Below, piece after piece: positions 24,131 to 34,589 of a stretch of 64,000 bases of DNA (its first letter is position 1; every line of letters starts with the position of its first letter). A model generated the notes under the pieces. The model ran no database searches. It saw nothing but the letters and a program-made list of their open reading frames with translations, and was not told the DNA's origin. The position numbers and the translations under genes were made by a program. The stretch comes from Rhyzopertha dominica (Eukaryota; Arthropoda; Insecta; Coleoptera; Bostrichidae): NCBI GenBank assembly GCA_025024175.1, contig QCXZ01000041.1:39551786-39615785 (forward strand), given 5' to 3'.

Positions 24131-24784
24131 TTGCGAATAGATCCGCTAAAACTAATCTTTTCCTTTATGTCGAATATCTATTACAACATATCTATTGAAA
24201 CAGATGCCAGCTTGATTCAGTGTATACCGATTTCAGCAAAGCTTTCGACAAAGTTGACCATTATATTTTATTACCTCTTGGACTGGTTTGAGTCTTATAT
24301 TCGAGGTCGAAGTCAAATAGTCTCGCTTGGATCTACCACATCCGAAGCAGTATTAGTAACATCTGGTGTGCCGCAGGGATCACATCTGGGGCCTTTATTG
24401 TTCAATATATACATTAATGATATCTCTAAATGCTTTCAGTTCTCTAAATGTATAATGTACGCCGATGACTTGAAAATCTATCACAGCATTACTTGTCAGG
24501 ATGATATAATAAAATTTCAAAATGATTTAAATAACCTCTCACAATATTGCAGCGATAACAATTTACATTTAAACCTCAAAAAGTGCCATCACATTACCTT
24601 TACTAGAAACAATATTATAATACCAACAGCATTTTCTCTATGGGCCGGTGTCCTGCAAACTGTTACTCTTGATTCAAAATTACTTTTTGACCAACACATT
24701 AACAGTATTACGATAAAAGCTAATAGAATGTTAGGTTTCCTTTGTCGGAGTTGTCAAGCGTTTAAAAATCCTAACAAATCCTAA
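24131..24784 (+). pseudogene. LINE reverse transcriptase fragment with YADD
   Basis: 217-codon open stretch. The first 50 residues are out of the original frame; from about residue 70 it is in frame with SGVPQGSHLGPLLF (palm), then MYADDLKIYHSI at about residues 109-120 holding the catalytic aspartate pair, and LHLNLKKCHHITFTR (block following YADD). The expected LGV motif is altered. A frameshift then separates it from the thumb (24790-24925). RNA-templated DNA synthesis would have been its activity; as it stands it is not functional. Confidence 0.75.
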
Positions 24785-24969
24785 TACGAAACCTTTATAT
24801 TGCTTATGTNGTCAGTTTGCTAAACTACTGTTCTGTAATTTGGAATCCCTGCTATAATACCTATATTGAACAAATAGAAAATGTTCAGAAAAAGTTTGTA
24901 AGGTATCTTAACAAAAAATAATTTCCCGAAATTGTTGAACGGCGCCTTATTTATTGCAAATTAAATATA

Positions 24970-25197
24970 TTGCAGCTCGAAAGTGTAAGGAAAGTTAATG
25001 ATGTTATGTTCCTATTTAAAATTATTAATAACAGAATCGACTCCAGTGACATTATTGACAGTATTAAACTTATAGTTCCCTCTTACCTAACTCGCCATAT
25101 GAATTTATTTCTAATCGATAGATCTAACACAAACTATTATTTACATTCACCATCGCACAGAATTAAAACTACTTACAATAAACTTTCAGTTACTTGA
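24970..25197 (+). pseudogene. LINE ORF2 C-terminal fragment
   Basis: 75-codon open tail of the inserted LINE: LQLESVRKVNDVMFLFKIIN, then SYLTRHMNLFLIDRSNTN and the final SHRIKTTYNKL. This layout (FLFKI-x-N, -x-RT-x-x-x-x-Y, P-x-x-R-x-x-x-YN) is typical of Jockey/CR1 C termini. Its stop at 25195-25197 is probably premature. Confidence 0.65.
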
Positions 25198-26032
25198 TAT
25201 AGACCTTTTTTCTGACAGTCATCTCAAATTCCGAAGGAAAGTTTACCAATACTTCTATTCTACATTTTAAAGCTTATCGGTTGAAGTTTCCATTGTACAC
25301 GCTACTCTCCCCTTTTTTGTTTTTTTATACTCATTGGGTAATTTGTAAACTTTATTTAAAATTTAATTGTAATAATTAACTATATAATAGTATTAATTTT
25401 ATAAATTAATTTTTGGGTCAGTATGTTTTTGGGTCCGTCCTGTTGTACCGATCAATTCCAACTAAATAAGTAAATAAATAAATCTCAATTTCTGTACCCT
25501 TATCACTGCTCTGCCACTTTCTTTCCTCCATATATTGCTAGTAAAACCTGCCTCTCCCAAACTTCTAACATTTCCATTTCCTTCCATAAGTAACAACCGG
25601 CCTAATTACCTTTTGTTTGTGTGCTTTGAAATGTTTTTTTTATTTAAGCACATTTCTTGTATTTTTCTTTTGTTGGTCATTACTAGATATTATTACCCTG
25701 TGTTATTTTCATGTTCCCATACCAGCCCATACTACACCAGATCATCCGCATACTTCATTTGACATATTATCCCCTCTGTCTTTATTCTGCTGTCTTTTAC
25801 CACCTGCTCCAATATTATATTGAATTGCTTTGGTTTTGGTATCTCTTTGCCTCAATCCTCTATTTACTCCACGATCGTTTGTTTTAACACAACACCTTAT
25901 AATTTGATTCTTTTAGTGTCATCCTTACCAGTCTTATCAGCTTTGCTGACAACTTCATCTCTAGCATTACTCGATATACCTCATCCCTTTTTATGAAGTC
26001 GTAGGCCTGTTTCAAGTCAACAAACAATATAG

Positions 26033-26193
26033 TGCGCGCCAGGAAAGAAGTCGCACCTTAGCATTGTAACATTGTCCACAATTTGAATAAATTTGTTCGC
26101 TGCACAAGCCTAAAATTATGACCATGAATAATGATTTAAATGTATAGGGACAATTTTTGGCCCCACCACGCCTGCCTTCTTTCCTGGCGCGCA
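26033..26193. mobile_element. MITE family 2, copy A (nested in LINE)
   Basis: A 161-bp element with 18-bp perfect terminal inverted repeats: TGCGCGCCAGGAAAGAAG at 26033-26050 and its complement ending at 26193. It sits between two consecutive RT blocks of the RTE-like LINE on the minus strand, so it inserted after that LINE. A second copy in the opposite orientation is at 42340-42544. It is non-coding. The target duplication is unclear. Confidence 0.8.
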
Positions 26194-26499
26194 AGTTACA
26201 TGGACCTAATGGCAGTTTCTGATCCATATACTATATCGTCCCATATCTGTTTCAATAGAAATATACGATTTGTTATTGTTTTATTACTTCAAAATTCACA
26301 TCCGTACTCATCTGTCTGCTTTTCAGATATTTCACAAAGCCTGTTTTTTTATTGCTACTACCATATTTTATTTTTATTATTCCAGAGTATTTCTCTATAT
26401 AACTTCATATACATCCCTTGTCGAAGCTCCTGCTTCGTCTTGTAATATTTGTGCTGTTATCTCGTTTAACTACCGGTGCTGTACTATTTTTGGTATGCA

Positions 26500-28845
26500 T
26501 ATAACTTGGTCCCAGGAATTTGGCTACCAACATGAAGCACAAATTATTTTACATTACCCTAGGCTTAGTGCTTCCATTGTGCCTCATTGTGCTTCATAAA
26601 AATTAATAGCCATATCTACTATTTTCAAGTTATGAACGTTATGATTTTTTGTGGCCAAGTTCGCGCATAGCCACAAATTTCCAAATTTAACAGCTTTATT
26701 GGCACCAGCCTTTAGTACTTCGTTAGTGCTTCATTGTGCTTCAAAATTATGCTCCTTAAGTTAGTATGTGCCCAAAATAATTACTATATAGTTATTAGGT
26801 CTAGCCACTGACATGAAGCACAAATGTTAATCTTTCCACTAATCTTTAGTGCTTCGATTGTGCTTCATGTGTTAACTTGGCTACATGACCACTTTTTAGT
26901 AAAATAAATATTTTTATATTTGGAAGTTAGCCACTAAATTGAAGCACAATTGCCCATCTTTAACTAATCTTTAATGCTTCGATTGTGCTTCATGTGTTAA
27001 CTTGGCCACATGACTACTTCTTAGTAAAACCAACATTTTTATATTTGGAAGTTAGCCACCAAATTGAAGCACAATTGCCCATCTTTTACTAGTCTTTAGT
27101 GCTTCGATTGTGCTTTACTGTGCTTCATGTTTTAACTTAGCCACATGACCACTTTCTAGTAAAATCTATATTTTTATATTTTAAAGTCAGTCACCAAATT
27201 AAAGCACAATTGCCCATCTTTTACTAATCTTTAGTGCTTCGATTGTGCTTCATGTGTTAATTTAGCCACATGACTCCATTTTAGTAAAATCTATATTTTT
27301 ATATTTGGAAGTTAGCCACCAAATTACCAATCTTTAGTGCTTTGATTGTGCTTCATGTGTTAACTTAGCCACATGACCCATTTTAGTAAAATCAATATTT
27401 TTATATTTGTAAGTTAGCCACCAAATTGATGCACTAGTGCCCATCTTTTACTAATCTTTAGTGCTTTGATTGTGCTTCATGTGTTAACTTAGCCACATGA
27501 CTCCATTTTAGTAAAATCAACATTTTTATATTTTGAAGTTAGCCACCAAATTAAAGCACAATGGCCCATCTTTTACTAATCTTTAGTGCTATGATTGTGC
27601 TTCATGTTTTAACTTAGCCACATGGCTCCATTTTAGTAAAATCTATATTTTTATATTTGAGCTAGCCACCAGACTAAAGCATAATTGCCCATTTTTTACT
27701 AATCTTTAGTGCTTTGATTGTGCTTCATGTGTTAACTTGGCCACGTGACCACTTTTTAGTAAAATTAATATTTTTATATTTGGAAGTTATCCACCAAAAA
27801 GCACAGTTGCCCATCTTTTAGTTATCTTTAGTGTTTCGATTGTGCTTCATGTGTTAACTTAGCCGCATGACCCCTTTTCGGTAAAATCTATATTTTTTAT
27901 ATTTGGAAGTTAGCCACCAAGTTGCCCAACTTTTACTAATGTTTAGCGCTTTGATTGTGCTTCATTGTGCTTCATATGTTAACATAGCCACAGGACCCCT
28001 TTTTAGTTTTAGATTTAAAATACTGGATTGCAGAGCAGAGTTGGTTACATGCAACAATTAAAAAAAATAAGACAGCAGAACTCCTTCCAAAATTGCCTTT
28101 GATGCTACACGAAGTTTGGTGAAACCATTAGCAGGCCATACGGAAACCTTTTCGGATATATATTCCTGTACGTCCGAGTAATTCATATAGGTCATAAACA
28201 TTGCCTAGTTCCCCTTTCCAAATGCTGACAGAATCACATATACTACGGACAACACACACAGCGCGTAATTAAAGCAAAGGACTAAGTTAACACATGAACC
28301 ACACTGAAGCAGAATCAAACACTTAAGATTAGTAAAAGATGGGCAATTGTGCTCTAACTTGGTAGCTAACTTCCAAATATTAAAATGTAGATTGTACTGA
28401 AAAGGGGTCATGCGGATAAGTTAAAACATGAAGCACAATGATGCATAATCGAAGCACTAAAGATTAGTAAAAGATGGGCAATGTGCTCTAACTTGGTGGC
28501 TAACTTCCAAGTATAAAAATATTGATTTTACTAAAAAGGGGTCGTGTGACTAATTTAACACATGAAACATAATGAAGCACAATCGAAGCACTAAAGACTA
28601 GTAAAAGATGTGCAATTGTGCTTTAATTGGGTGGCTAGCTTCCAAATATAAAAATATGGATTTTACTAAAAAGGGGTCATGTGGCTAATTTAACATATGA
28701 AACACAATGAAGCGCAATCAAAACACTAAAGATTAGTAAAAGATGGGCAATTGTGCTTCAATTTGGTGGCTAACTTCCAAATATAAAAATAGTAATTTTA
28801 CTAAAAAGTGGTCATGTGGCCAAGTTAACACATGAAGATAATTAC
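26500..28845. repeat. Head-to-head tandem array, 121-138-bp unit
   Basis: About ten forward units (26.8-28.0 kb) share TTTAGTGCTTCGATTGTGCT, CATGTGTTAACTTAGCCACA and GTAAAATCTATATTTTTATA. A central segment of about 270 bp (28015-28285) without units follows. About four units then run in the opposite orientation (28285-28840; for example GATTAGTAAAAGATGGGCAA). Measured spacing between copies of CCCATCTTT is 121-135 bp on the left and 135-138 bp on the right. Units at the left edge (26519-26790) are strongly diverged, as at the edges of many satellite arrays. No ORF. The overall palindrome resembles a foldback element, but I could not define matching outer ends. Confidence 0.8.
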
Positions 28846-28990
28846 GTCCACGATGAACTCAGCTCTGAAGATGCTAATCACAGCAGAGAGCGAAACATCA
28901 GGAAAGACTATAGGTCTATTAACCAGGAGCCACCTACAACTAACGATTCCGGTCATTAAAGCCTAAATCACTATAACAAACAATCTAATT
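28846..28990 (+). mobile_element. Fragment resembling a Penelope-like element terminus
   Basis: The motif CTGAAGATGCTAATCACAGC continues to AGAGCGAAACATC (28872-28905). It has the CTGA-x-GA, short stem, GAAAC layout seen at Penelope-like element ends, where hammerhead ribozyme motifs are known. It separates the tandem array from the foldback element. No coding part is attached. Confidence 0.4.
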
Positions 28991-29002
28991 TGGCCCAGAA
29001 TT

Positions 29003-29011
29003 GAGATTAAG
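29003..29011. repeat. Left 9-bp target site duplication of foldback element
   Basis: GAGATTAAG immediately before the GGGTCCGTTAAG terminus. An identical copy occurs at 32349-32357. Confidence 0.85.
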
Positions 29012-32000
29012 GGGTCCGTTAAGTTAGCTTCGCCATGTTGAGCAATTTTTTTGAAAACATTGCTCCAGATTGCCCTGAGCTAGCTCCAGCTAGCTCCACT
29101 AAAGAGAAAGCTAGCTCCACCTTACTTGAGTAATTATAAGGTTATCATTGCGGGGGGTGCTAACTTAACGTTATCCCCGCCATGGCCTCAAATCTGTTTC
29201 AAAACCTAGCTCCAGCTTGCCCAGAGCTAGCTCCAGCTAGCTCCACTGAAGAGAAAGCTAGCTCCACCTTACTTGAGTAGTTATAAGTTCTTCATTGCGG
29301 GGGGTGCTAACTTAACGCTATCCTCGCCATGGCCTCAAATCTGTCTCAAAACCTAGCTCCGGCTTGCCCAGCGCTAGCTCCAGCTAGCTCCTCTAAAGAG
29401 AAAGCTAGCTCCACCTTACTTGAGTAGTTATAAGCTCATCATTTCGGGGAGTGCTAATTTAACGTTATCCTCGCCATGGCCTCAAATCTGTTTCAAAACC
29501 TAGCTCTAGCTTGCCCAGAGCTAGCTCTAGCTTGCCCAGAGCTAGCTCTAGCTTGCCCAGAGCTAGCTCCAGCTAGCTCCACTGAAGAGAAAGCTAGCTC
29601 CACCTTACTTGAATAGTTATAAGGTCATCATTGCGGGAGGTGCTAACTTAACGTTATCCTCGCCATGGCCTCAAATCTGTTTCAAAACCTAGCTCCAGCT
29701 TGCCCAGAGCTAGCTCCAGCTTGCCCAGAGCTAGCTCCAGCTAGCTCCACTAAGGAGAACGCTAGCTCCACCTCACTTGAGTAGTTATAAGCTCCTCATT
29801 TCGGGCAGTGCTAACTTAACGCTATCCTCGCCATGGCCTCAAATCTGTCTCAAAACCTAGCTCCAGCTNGCCCAGAGCTAGCTCCAGCTAGCTCCACTAA
29901 AGAGAAAGCTTGCTCCACCTTACTTGAGTAGTTATAAGCTCATCATTTCGGGGAGTGCTAATTTAACTTTATCCTCGCCATGACCTCAAATCTGTATCAA
30001 AACCTAGCTCTAGCTTGCCCAGAGCTAGCTCCCGCTAGCTCCACTGAAGAGAAAGCTAGCTCCACCTTACTTGAGTAGTTATAAGGTCATCATTGCGGGA
30101 GGTGCTAACTTAACGTTATCCTCGCCATGGCCTCAAATCTGTTTCAAAACCTAGCTCCAGCTTGCCCAGAGCTAGCTCCACTAAAGAGAAAGCTAGCNCC
30201 ACCTTACTTGAGTAGTTATAAACTCATCATTTCGNGGAGTGCTAACTCAACGTTATCCTCGCGACGGCCTCAAATCTGTTTCAAAACCTAGCTCCAGCTT
30301 GCCCAGNTCTAGCTCCAGCTAGCTCCACTAAAGATAAAGCTAGCTCCNCCTTACTTGAGTAGTTATNAGCTCATCATTTCGAGGAGTGCTAACTTAACNT
30401 TATCCTCGCCATGGCCTCAAGAATCTATTTCAAAACCTAGCTCCAGCTTGCCCAGAGCTTGCTCTAGCTAGCTGCACTATAGAGAAAGCTAGCTCCATCT
30501 TACTTGAGTAGTTATAAGCTTATCATTTCGAGGGGTGCTCACTTAACGCTATCCTCGCCACTGTTTCAAATCTGTTTCAGAACCTAGCTCCTGGTAGCCC
30601 AGAGCTAGCTCCAGCTAGCTCCACTATAGAGAAAGCTAGCTCCACTTTACTTGAGTAGTAATAAGCTCATCATTTCTGGGGGTGCTAACAACGCCATCCT
30701 CGCCACTGTTTCAAAAATGTTTCAAATCCTAGCTCCAGCTTGCCCATAGCTAGCTCCAGCTAGCTCCACTATACAGAAATCTAGCTCTATCTTACTTGAG
30801 TAGTTATAAGCTCATCATTTCGGGGGGTGCTCACTTAACGCTATCCTTGCCACTGTTTCAAATCTGTTTCAAAACCTAGCTCCAGGTAGTCCAGGGCTAG
30901 CTCCAGCTAACTCCACTATAGAGAAGGCTAGCTCCACTATAGAGAACGCTAGTTCCACCTCACTTGAGTAGTTACAAGCTCATCATTTCGAGAGGGGCTA
31001 ACTTAACGTTATCCTCGCCATTGCCTCAAATCTGTTTCAAAACCCAGCTCCTGGTAGCCCAGAGCTAGCTCCAGCTAGCTCCACTATAGAGAAAGCTAGC
31101 TCCACTTTACTTGAGTAGTTATAAGCTCATCATTTCTGGGGGTGCTAACGCCATCCTCGCCACTGTTTGAAATCTGTTTCAAAACCTAGCTCCAGCTTGT
31201 CCAGNGGTAGCTCCAGCTAGCTCCGCTATAGAGAAAGCTAGCTCCGTCTTACTTGAGTAGCTACAAGCTTATCATTTCGGGGGTACTCACTAAACCCTAT
31301 CCTCGCCACTGTTTCAAATTTGTTTCAATAGCTAGCAAAAACTAGCATTCCCTATAGTGGAGCTAGCCTTCTCTATGGTGGAGTTAGCGGGAGCTAGCCC
31401 TGGACTACCTGGAGCTAGGTTTTGAAACAAATTTAAGGCAATGGCGAGGATAACGTTAAGTTAGCACCCCCTGAAATGATGAGCATATAACTGCTCAAGT
31501 AAAGTGGAGCAAGCTTTCCCTATAGTGGAGCTAGCTGGAGCTAGCTCTGGGCTACCAGGAGCTAGGTTTTGAAACAGATTTGAGGCAATAGCGAGGGATA
31601 ACGTTAAGTTAGCACTCCCCGAAATGATGAGCTTATAACTACTCAAGTAAGGTGGAGCTAGCTTTCTGTTCAGTGGAGCTAGCCGGAGCTAGCTCTGGGC
31701 AAGCCGGAGCTAGGTTTTGAGACAGATTTGAGGCCATGGCGAGGATAACGTTAAGTTAGCACTCCCCGAAATGATGAGCTTATAACTACTCAAGTAAGGT
31801 GGAGCTAGCTTTCTCTTCAGTAGAGCTAGCTGGAGCTAGCTCTGGGCAAGCTAGAGCTAGGTTTTGAAACAGATNTGAGGCCATGGCNAGGATAATGTTA
31901 AATTAACACTCCCCGAAATGATGAGCTTATAACTACTCAAGTAAGGTGGAGCTAGCTTTCTCTTTAGTGGAGCTAGCTGGAGCTAGCTCTGGGCAAGCTG

Positions 32001-32348
32001 GAGCTAGGTTTTGAGACAGATTTGAGGCCATGGCGAGGATAGCGTTAAGTTAGCACCCCCCGCAATGAAGAGCTTATAACTACTCAAGTAAGGTGGAGCT
32101 AGCTTTCTCTTTAGTGGAGCTAGCTGGAGCTAGCTCTGGGCAAGCTGGAGCTAGGTTTNGAAACAGATTTGAGGCCATGGCGGGGATAACGTGAAGTTAG
32201 CACCCCCCGCAATGGTGACCTTATAACTACTCAAGTAAGGTGGAGCTAGCTTTCTCTTTAGTGGAGCTAGCTGGAGCTAGCTCAGGGCAATCTGGAGCAA
32301 TGTTTTCAAAAAAATTGCTCAACATGGTGGAGCTAACTTAACGGACCC
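29012..32348. mobile_element. Foldback (FB/MULE-type) element with tandem-repeat arms
   Basis: A 3,337-bp element whose two ends are inverted copies of each other over well more than 100 bp. Both start GGGTCCGTTAAGTTAGC and continue through ATGTTGAGCAATTTTTTTGA. The left arm (29012 to about 31325) and the shorter right arm (about 31326-32348, opposite orientation) are built from the same 147-bp unit: CATGGCCTCAAATCTG, AGCTAGCTCCAGCTTGCCC, AAAGCTAGCTCCACCTTACT and GTAGTTATAAGCTCATCATT. Identical 9-bp duplications flank it. No transposase is encoded. Long inverted arms made of tandem repeats with 9-bp duplications are the defining features of foldback elements. Ambiguous bases in the arms suggest difficult assembly. 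Confidence 0.88.
29181..30125 (+). repeat. 147-bp tandem units with a variable 21-bp sub-repeat
   Basis: Successive CATGGCC (once CATGACC) landmarks start at 29181, 29328, 29475, 29664, 29832, 29979 and 30126. The spacings are 147, 147, 189, 168, 147 and 147. The longer units differ by exactly two or one extra copies of a 21-bp module (AGCTCTAGCTTGCCCAGAGCT type); 147 itself equals seven times 21. The module is rich in the palindrome GCTAGC. Confidence 0.85.
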
Positions 32349-32357
32349 GAGATTAAG
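32349..32357. repeat. Right 9-bp target site duplication of foldback element
   Basis: GAGATTAAG immediately after the GGACCC terminus, identical to 29003-29011. Confidence 0.85.
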
Positions 32358-32472
32358 AAGCTGAGAAAAATTTCAAAATGTAAATCTAAATTTTAATCAC
32401 TGATATTAGATAAAAGTATAAAAGCACCTTTATTCATTTTGACACATTAAACATATTAGTAAGAGCTCTAAC

Positions 32473-34575
32473 CATGGGCGTACAGAAGGGGAGCAAGGGG
32501 GGGGGGGGGGCAGCTGCCCCCCCCCTAGGACCTGGACTGCCAACTCTGGGCCCTTTCCACCTTCCATACATTTAGCTGATTAATTAAGTACGTATTTACG
32601 AAATTATTAATGAAGTAAAATTTATAGATAAGCGTATTTCACAATTTTCATCCAGAACTCATATTTGATNAATGCAAATGACATTCAATAAGTCGTCGTC
32701 AAACGGTTTCCAAGGTTATTTTAGCTAGGAGTCCTAATAAGATTTCTACTTTGATCAGCTCTTCTAATATGTTTTCTTATAGGGATTGTTCAACTATGCA
32801 TGATTCTGTTATGTGGAATACATAGAATCGGTCACATACTTATATTTGGCGGTAACTCCAATCTTCTTAGTTCGAAATTTCAAAATTAATACAGAGAAAC
32901 AAAAAAACAATCAAAAATATCAGTTATTTCGAGCAAAAATCCATCCGAACTAAGAGTTGCGAAAGTCTATTTAATGTAAGTTTTAGGAATCCAGTAGTAT
33001 TATAAGCACGAATTAAAACCCGGTGTGATGTTAAAATGCCAGTATACAAAAGACTTTTTGAAAACGGATTAAATATATTTTAGTTTATTTAAATCACGTT
33101 TAATTTGGTTAAAATATTTAGTGCTGGGTTAATTTTTGGAAGCAGTGCACTGGCGGACTACGGAGGTTGGCTTAACTTAAAAAAATAATAGCTAGATGAA
33201 AAATGGGATTATCAAATAAACCCAAAGGCTCAGTCTAAATAAAAGATGGTATATTCTGTACTGAGTTCATAACAAAGCATGTCTTGCATAATTTTATGCA
33301 ACTATCTAATTCTGATTTTACACAGTTCCTAATCATAATGTACAAAATCGTCGTCGAACATTGAGATGTAGTATGCTATCATTTTACTAATGTGTGCGGT
33401 GTCTGGTTATTATCTCGCATTTATGTAATCGACCCAACAGCACTATTTTCGATTTATGCCCTGGTCATTATTTTAGCCAAAGAGCAAAAAGAAGTACTCA
33501 AATTTGATCTATTTAAAATATCTGATCAATGCGATCACGGATTTTAATCCAAAATTTGCTAATATCCAAGTTTAATGGACTATTATCGGTGTGGTCATAT
33601 TCAGTTTCAGATGACGATATTAGGCGCATTAAGTACATAAACTATGCATTTATGATTAAAGTTAAAAACATAAATTACTTTTATGTCATATAAAAACTGC
33701 CGCAGATCAATGACAGCCAGCAATATAAATATAATACATGAAAGGATTTTTGCAGCTTGAGAACAATAACAAATGATGGTTTTAAAATATGCAGAAATTT
33801 GAGTAAATTTAGATGTATGAGTAAAAATTGTTAGAGATAAAACGACCATCAATTTAATGCTTATTGGTGGAGTTTGACCAGCTGACGCATAATATTGGGG
33901 CTTATAACTTGTATTTTTAAGTTCAACTAAGATTAGCTATACCAGCAGCTTAAATCATTACAGTCTTAGGTACTGTTTCACGACCAGGTTATTTCCTCAT
34001 TCTCAGTTTTGATAATTTTTTTATCTATACTAGCTACCTATTCACTCTTAACTTAAATTTCTGAAGCTTCTAATGCGAACAGTTGAAATTAAAAAGCGCA
34101 TCGGTTAATTAATTAATGGATATGTGCAAATTCCAAATCATAAAACGTGGTTCTATTAGTAGATGCTTAAGGCGAAATTTATATCTCTTTGGTAGTTCGT
34201 TTGACATTACTATAGATTATGTGGATCGCGGATCTTTATTCTTCCAAATAAAATGTATCTACTCATCTTTTGTTAAACGTGATAGACATGCAACTGAATG
34301 CGCTAAATATCGCCCAACTGAGATCATCAATAATTGAGTTAGGAATAAACGCGCTTTTGAGAACAGTATATAAAAAAATAAAAAAACTTGAGCCTTCACA
34401 GAAGATGTTTTAAGTCACTTTGCAGAAAATTAACAAAGATTGTTCATGAAATAAATACTTTATTAATTACTTAGATACATAATCCGATAAAGGCACATTT
34501 TTATTTATGTTGAATTATTCAGTAAGGGAAATTCCTGCTTTGCCCCCCTTAGACCAAAAGCTGGGTACGCCCAAG
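32473..34575. mobile_element. hAT-like element, non-autonomous or fully decayed
   Basis: The ends CATGGGCGTAC and GTACGCCCAAG form an 11-bp inverted repeat with one mismatch. They are flanked by identical 8-bp sequences GCTCTAAC (32465-32472 and 34576-34583), as for hAT insertions. Just inside the left end lies a G-run/C-run palindrome centred on GGCAGCTGCC (about 32500-32525); a shorter run of C sits near 34541-34548 at the right. The 2.1-kb interior has only short ORFs (up to 81 codons), with no BED finger or dimerisation motif that I can see. Confidence 0.7.
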
Positions 34576-34589
34576 GCTCTAACAGTCAG

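Larger units (their letters stand above)
23945..25483 (+). mobile_element. Jockey/CR1-like LINE, 5'-truncated, inserted in the RTE-like relic
   Basis: It begins in an RT block IWKTAFITPVFKSGN, ENYRPIS and runs through VYTDFSKAFDKVDH, SGVPQGSHLGPLLFNIYIND, YADDLKIY (YADD at 24458-24469) and LNYCSVIWNPCYNTYIEQIE. It ends in the C-terminal region, then an AT-rich 3'UTR with a tail of TAAATAAATAAATAAAT type at about 25463-25482. Sequence on both sides belongs to the same minus-strand RTE-like relic, so this LINE inserted into it. Frameshifts occur near 24290, 24780 and 24930. I found no clear target duplication. It resembles the relic at 1-1360 in motif wording. Confidence 0.8.
23745..26330 (-). 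mobile_element. RTE-like LINE relic, split by two later insertions
   Basis: A minus-strand RT can be followed across two interruptions. About 26194-26290: TITNRIFLLKQIWDD (the ST-x-DQIF block). About 25860-26032: ILFVDLKQAYDFIKRDEVYR and AKLIRLVRMTLKESN. YADD lies at 25741-25752 within MKYADDLV, then RPVVTYG and LEVWERQVLLAIYGGKKVAEQ (about 25500-25600). The C terminus resumes at 23750-23940 with NDRETMQGLMGDILGRRR and EQDLKELRVLNWK. Between these pieces sit a MITE (26033-26193) and a plus-strand LINE (about 23945-25483). Stops and frameshifts are common, so this is the oldest layer of the cluster. Confidence 0.75.

Noticed and set aside
31461..31646. 61-codon minus-strand ORF inside the foldback arms
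   Set aside because: It is the tandem unit read in an open frame; no domain and no conservation argument.
29012..32348. CRISPR-like array
   Set aside because: Units are directly adjacent and homogeneous without unique spacers, they invert midway, and the DNA is clearly eukaryotic.
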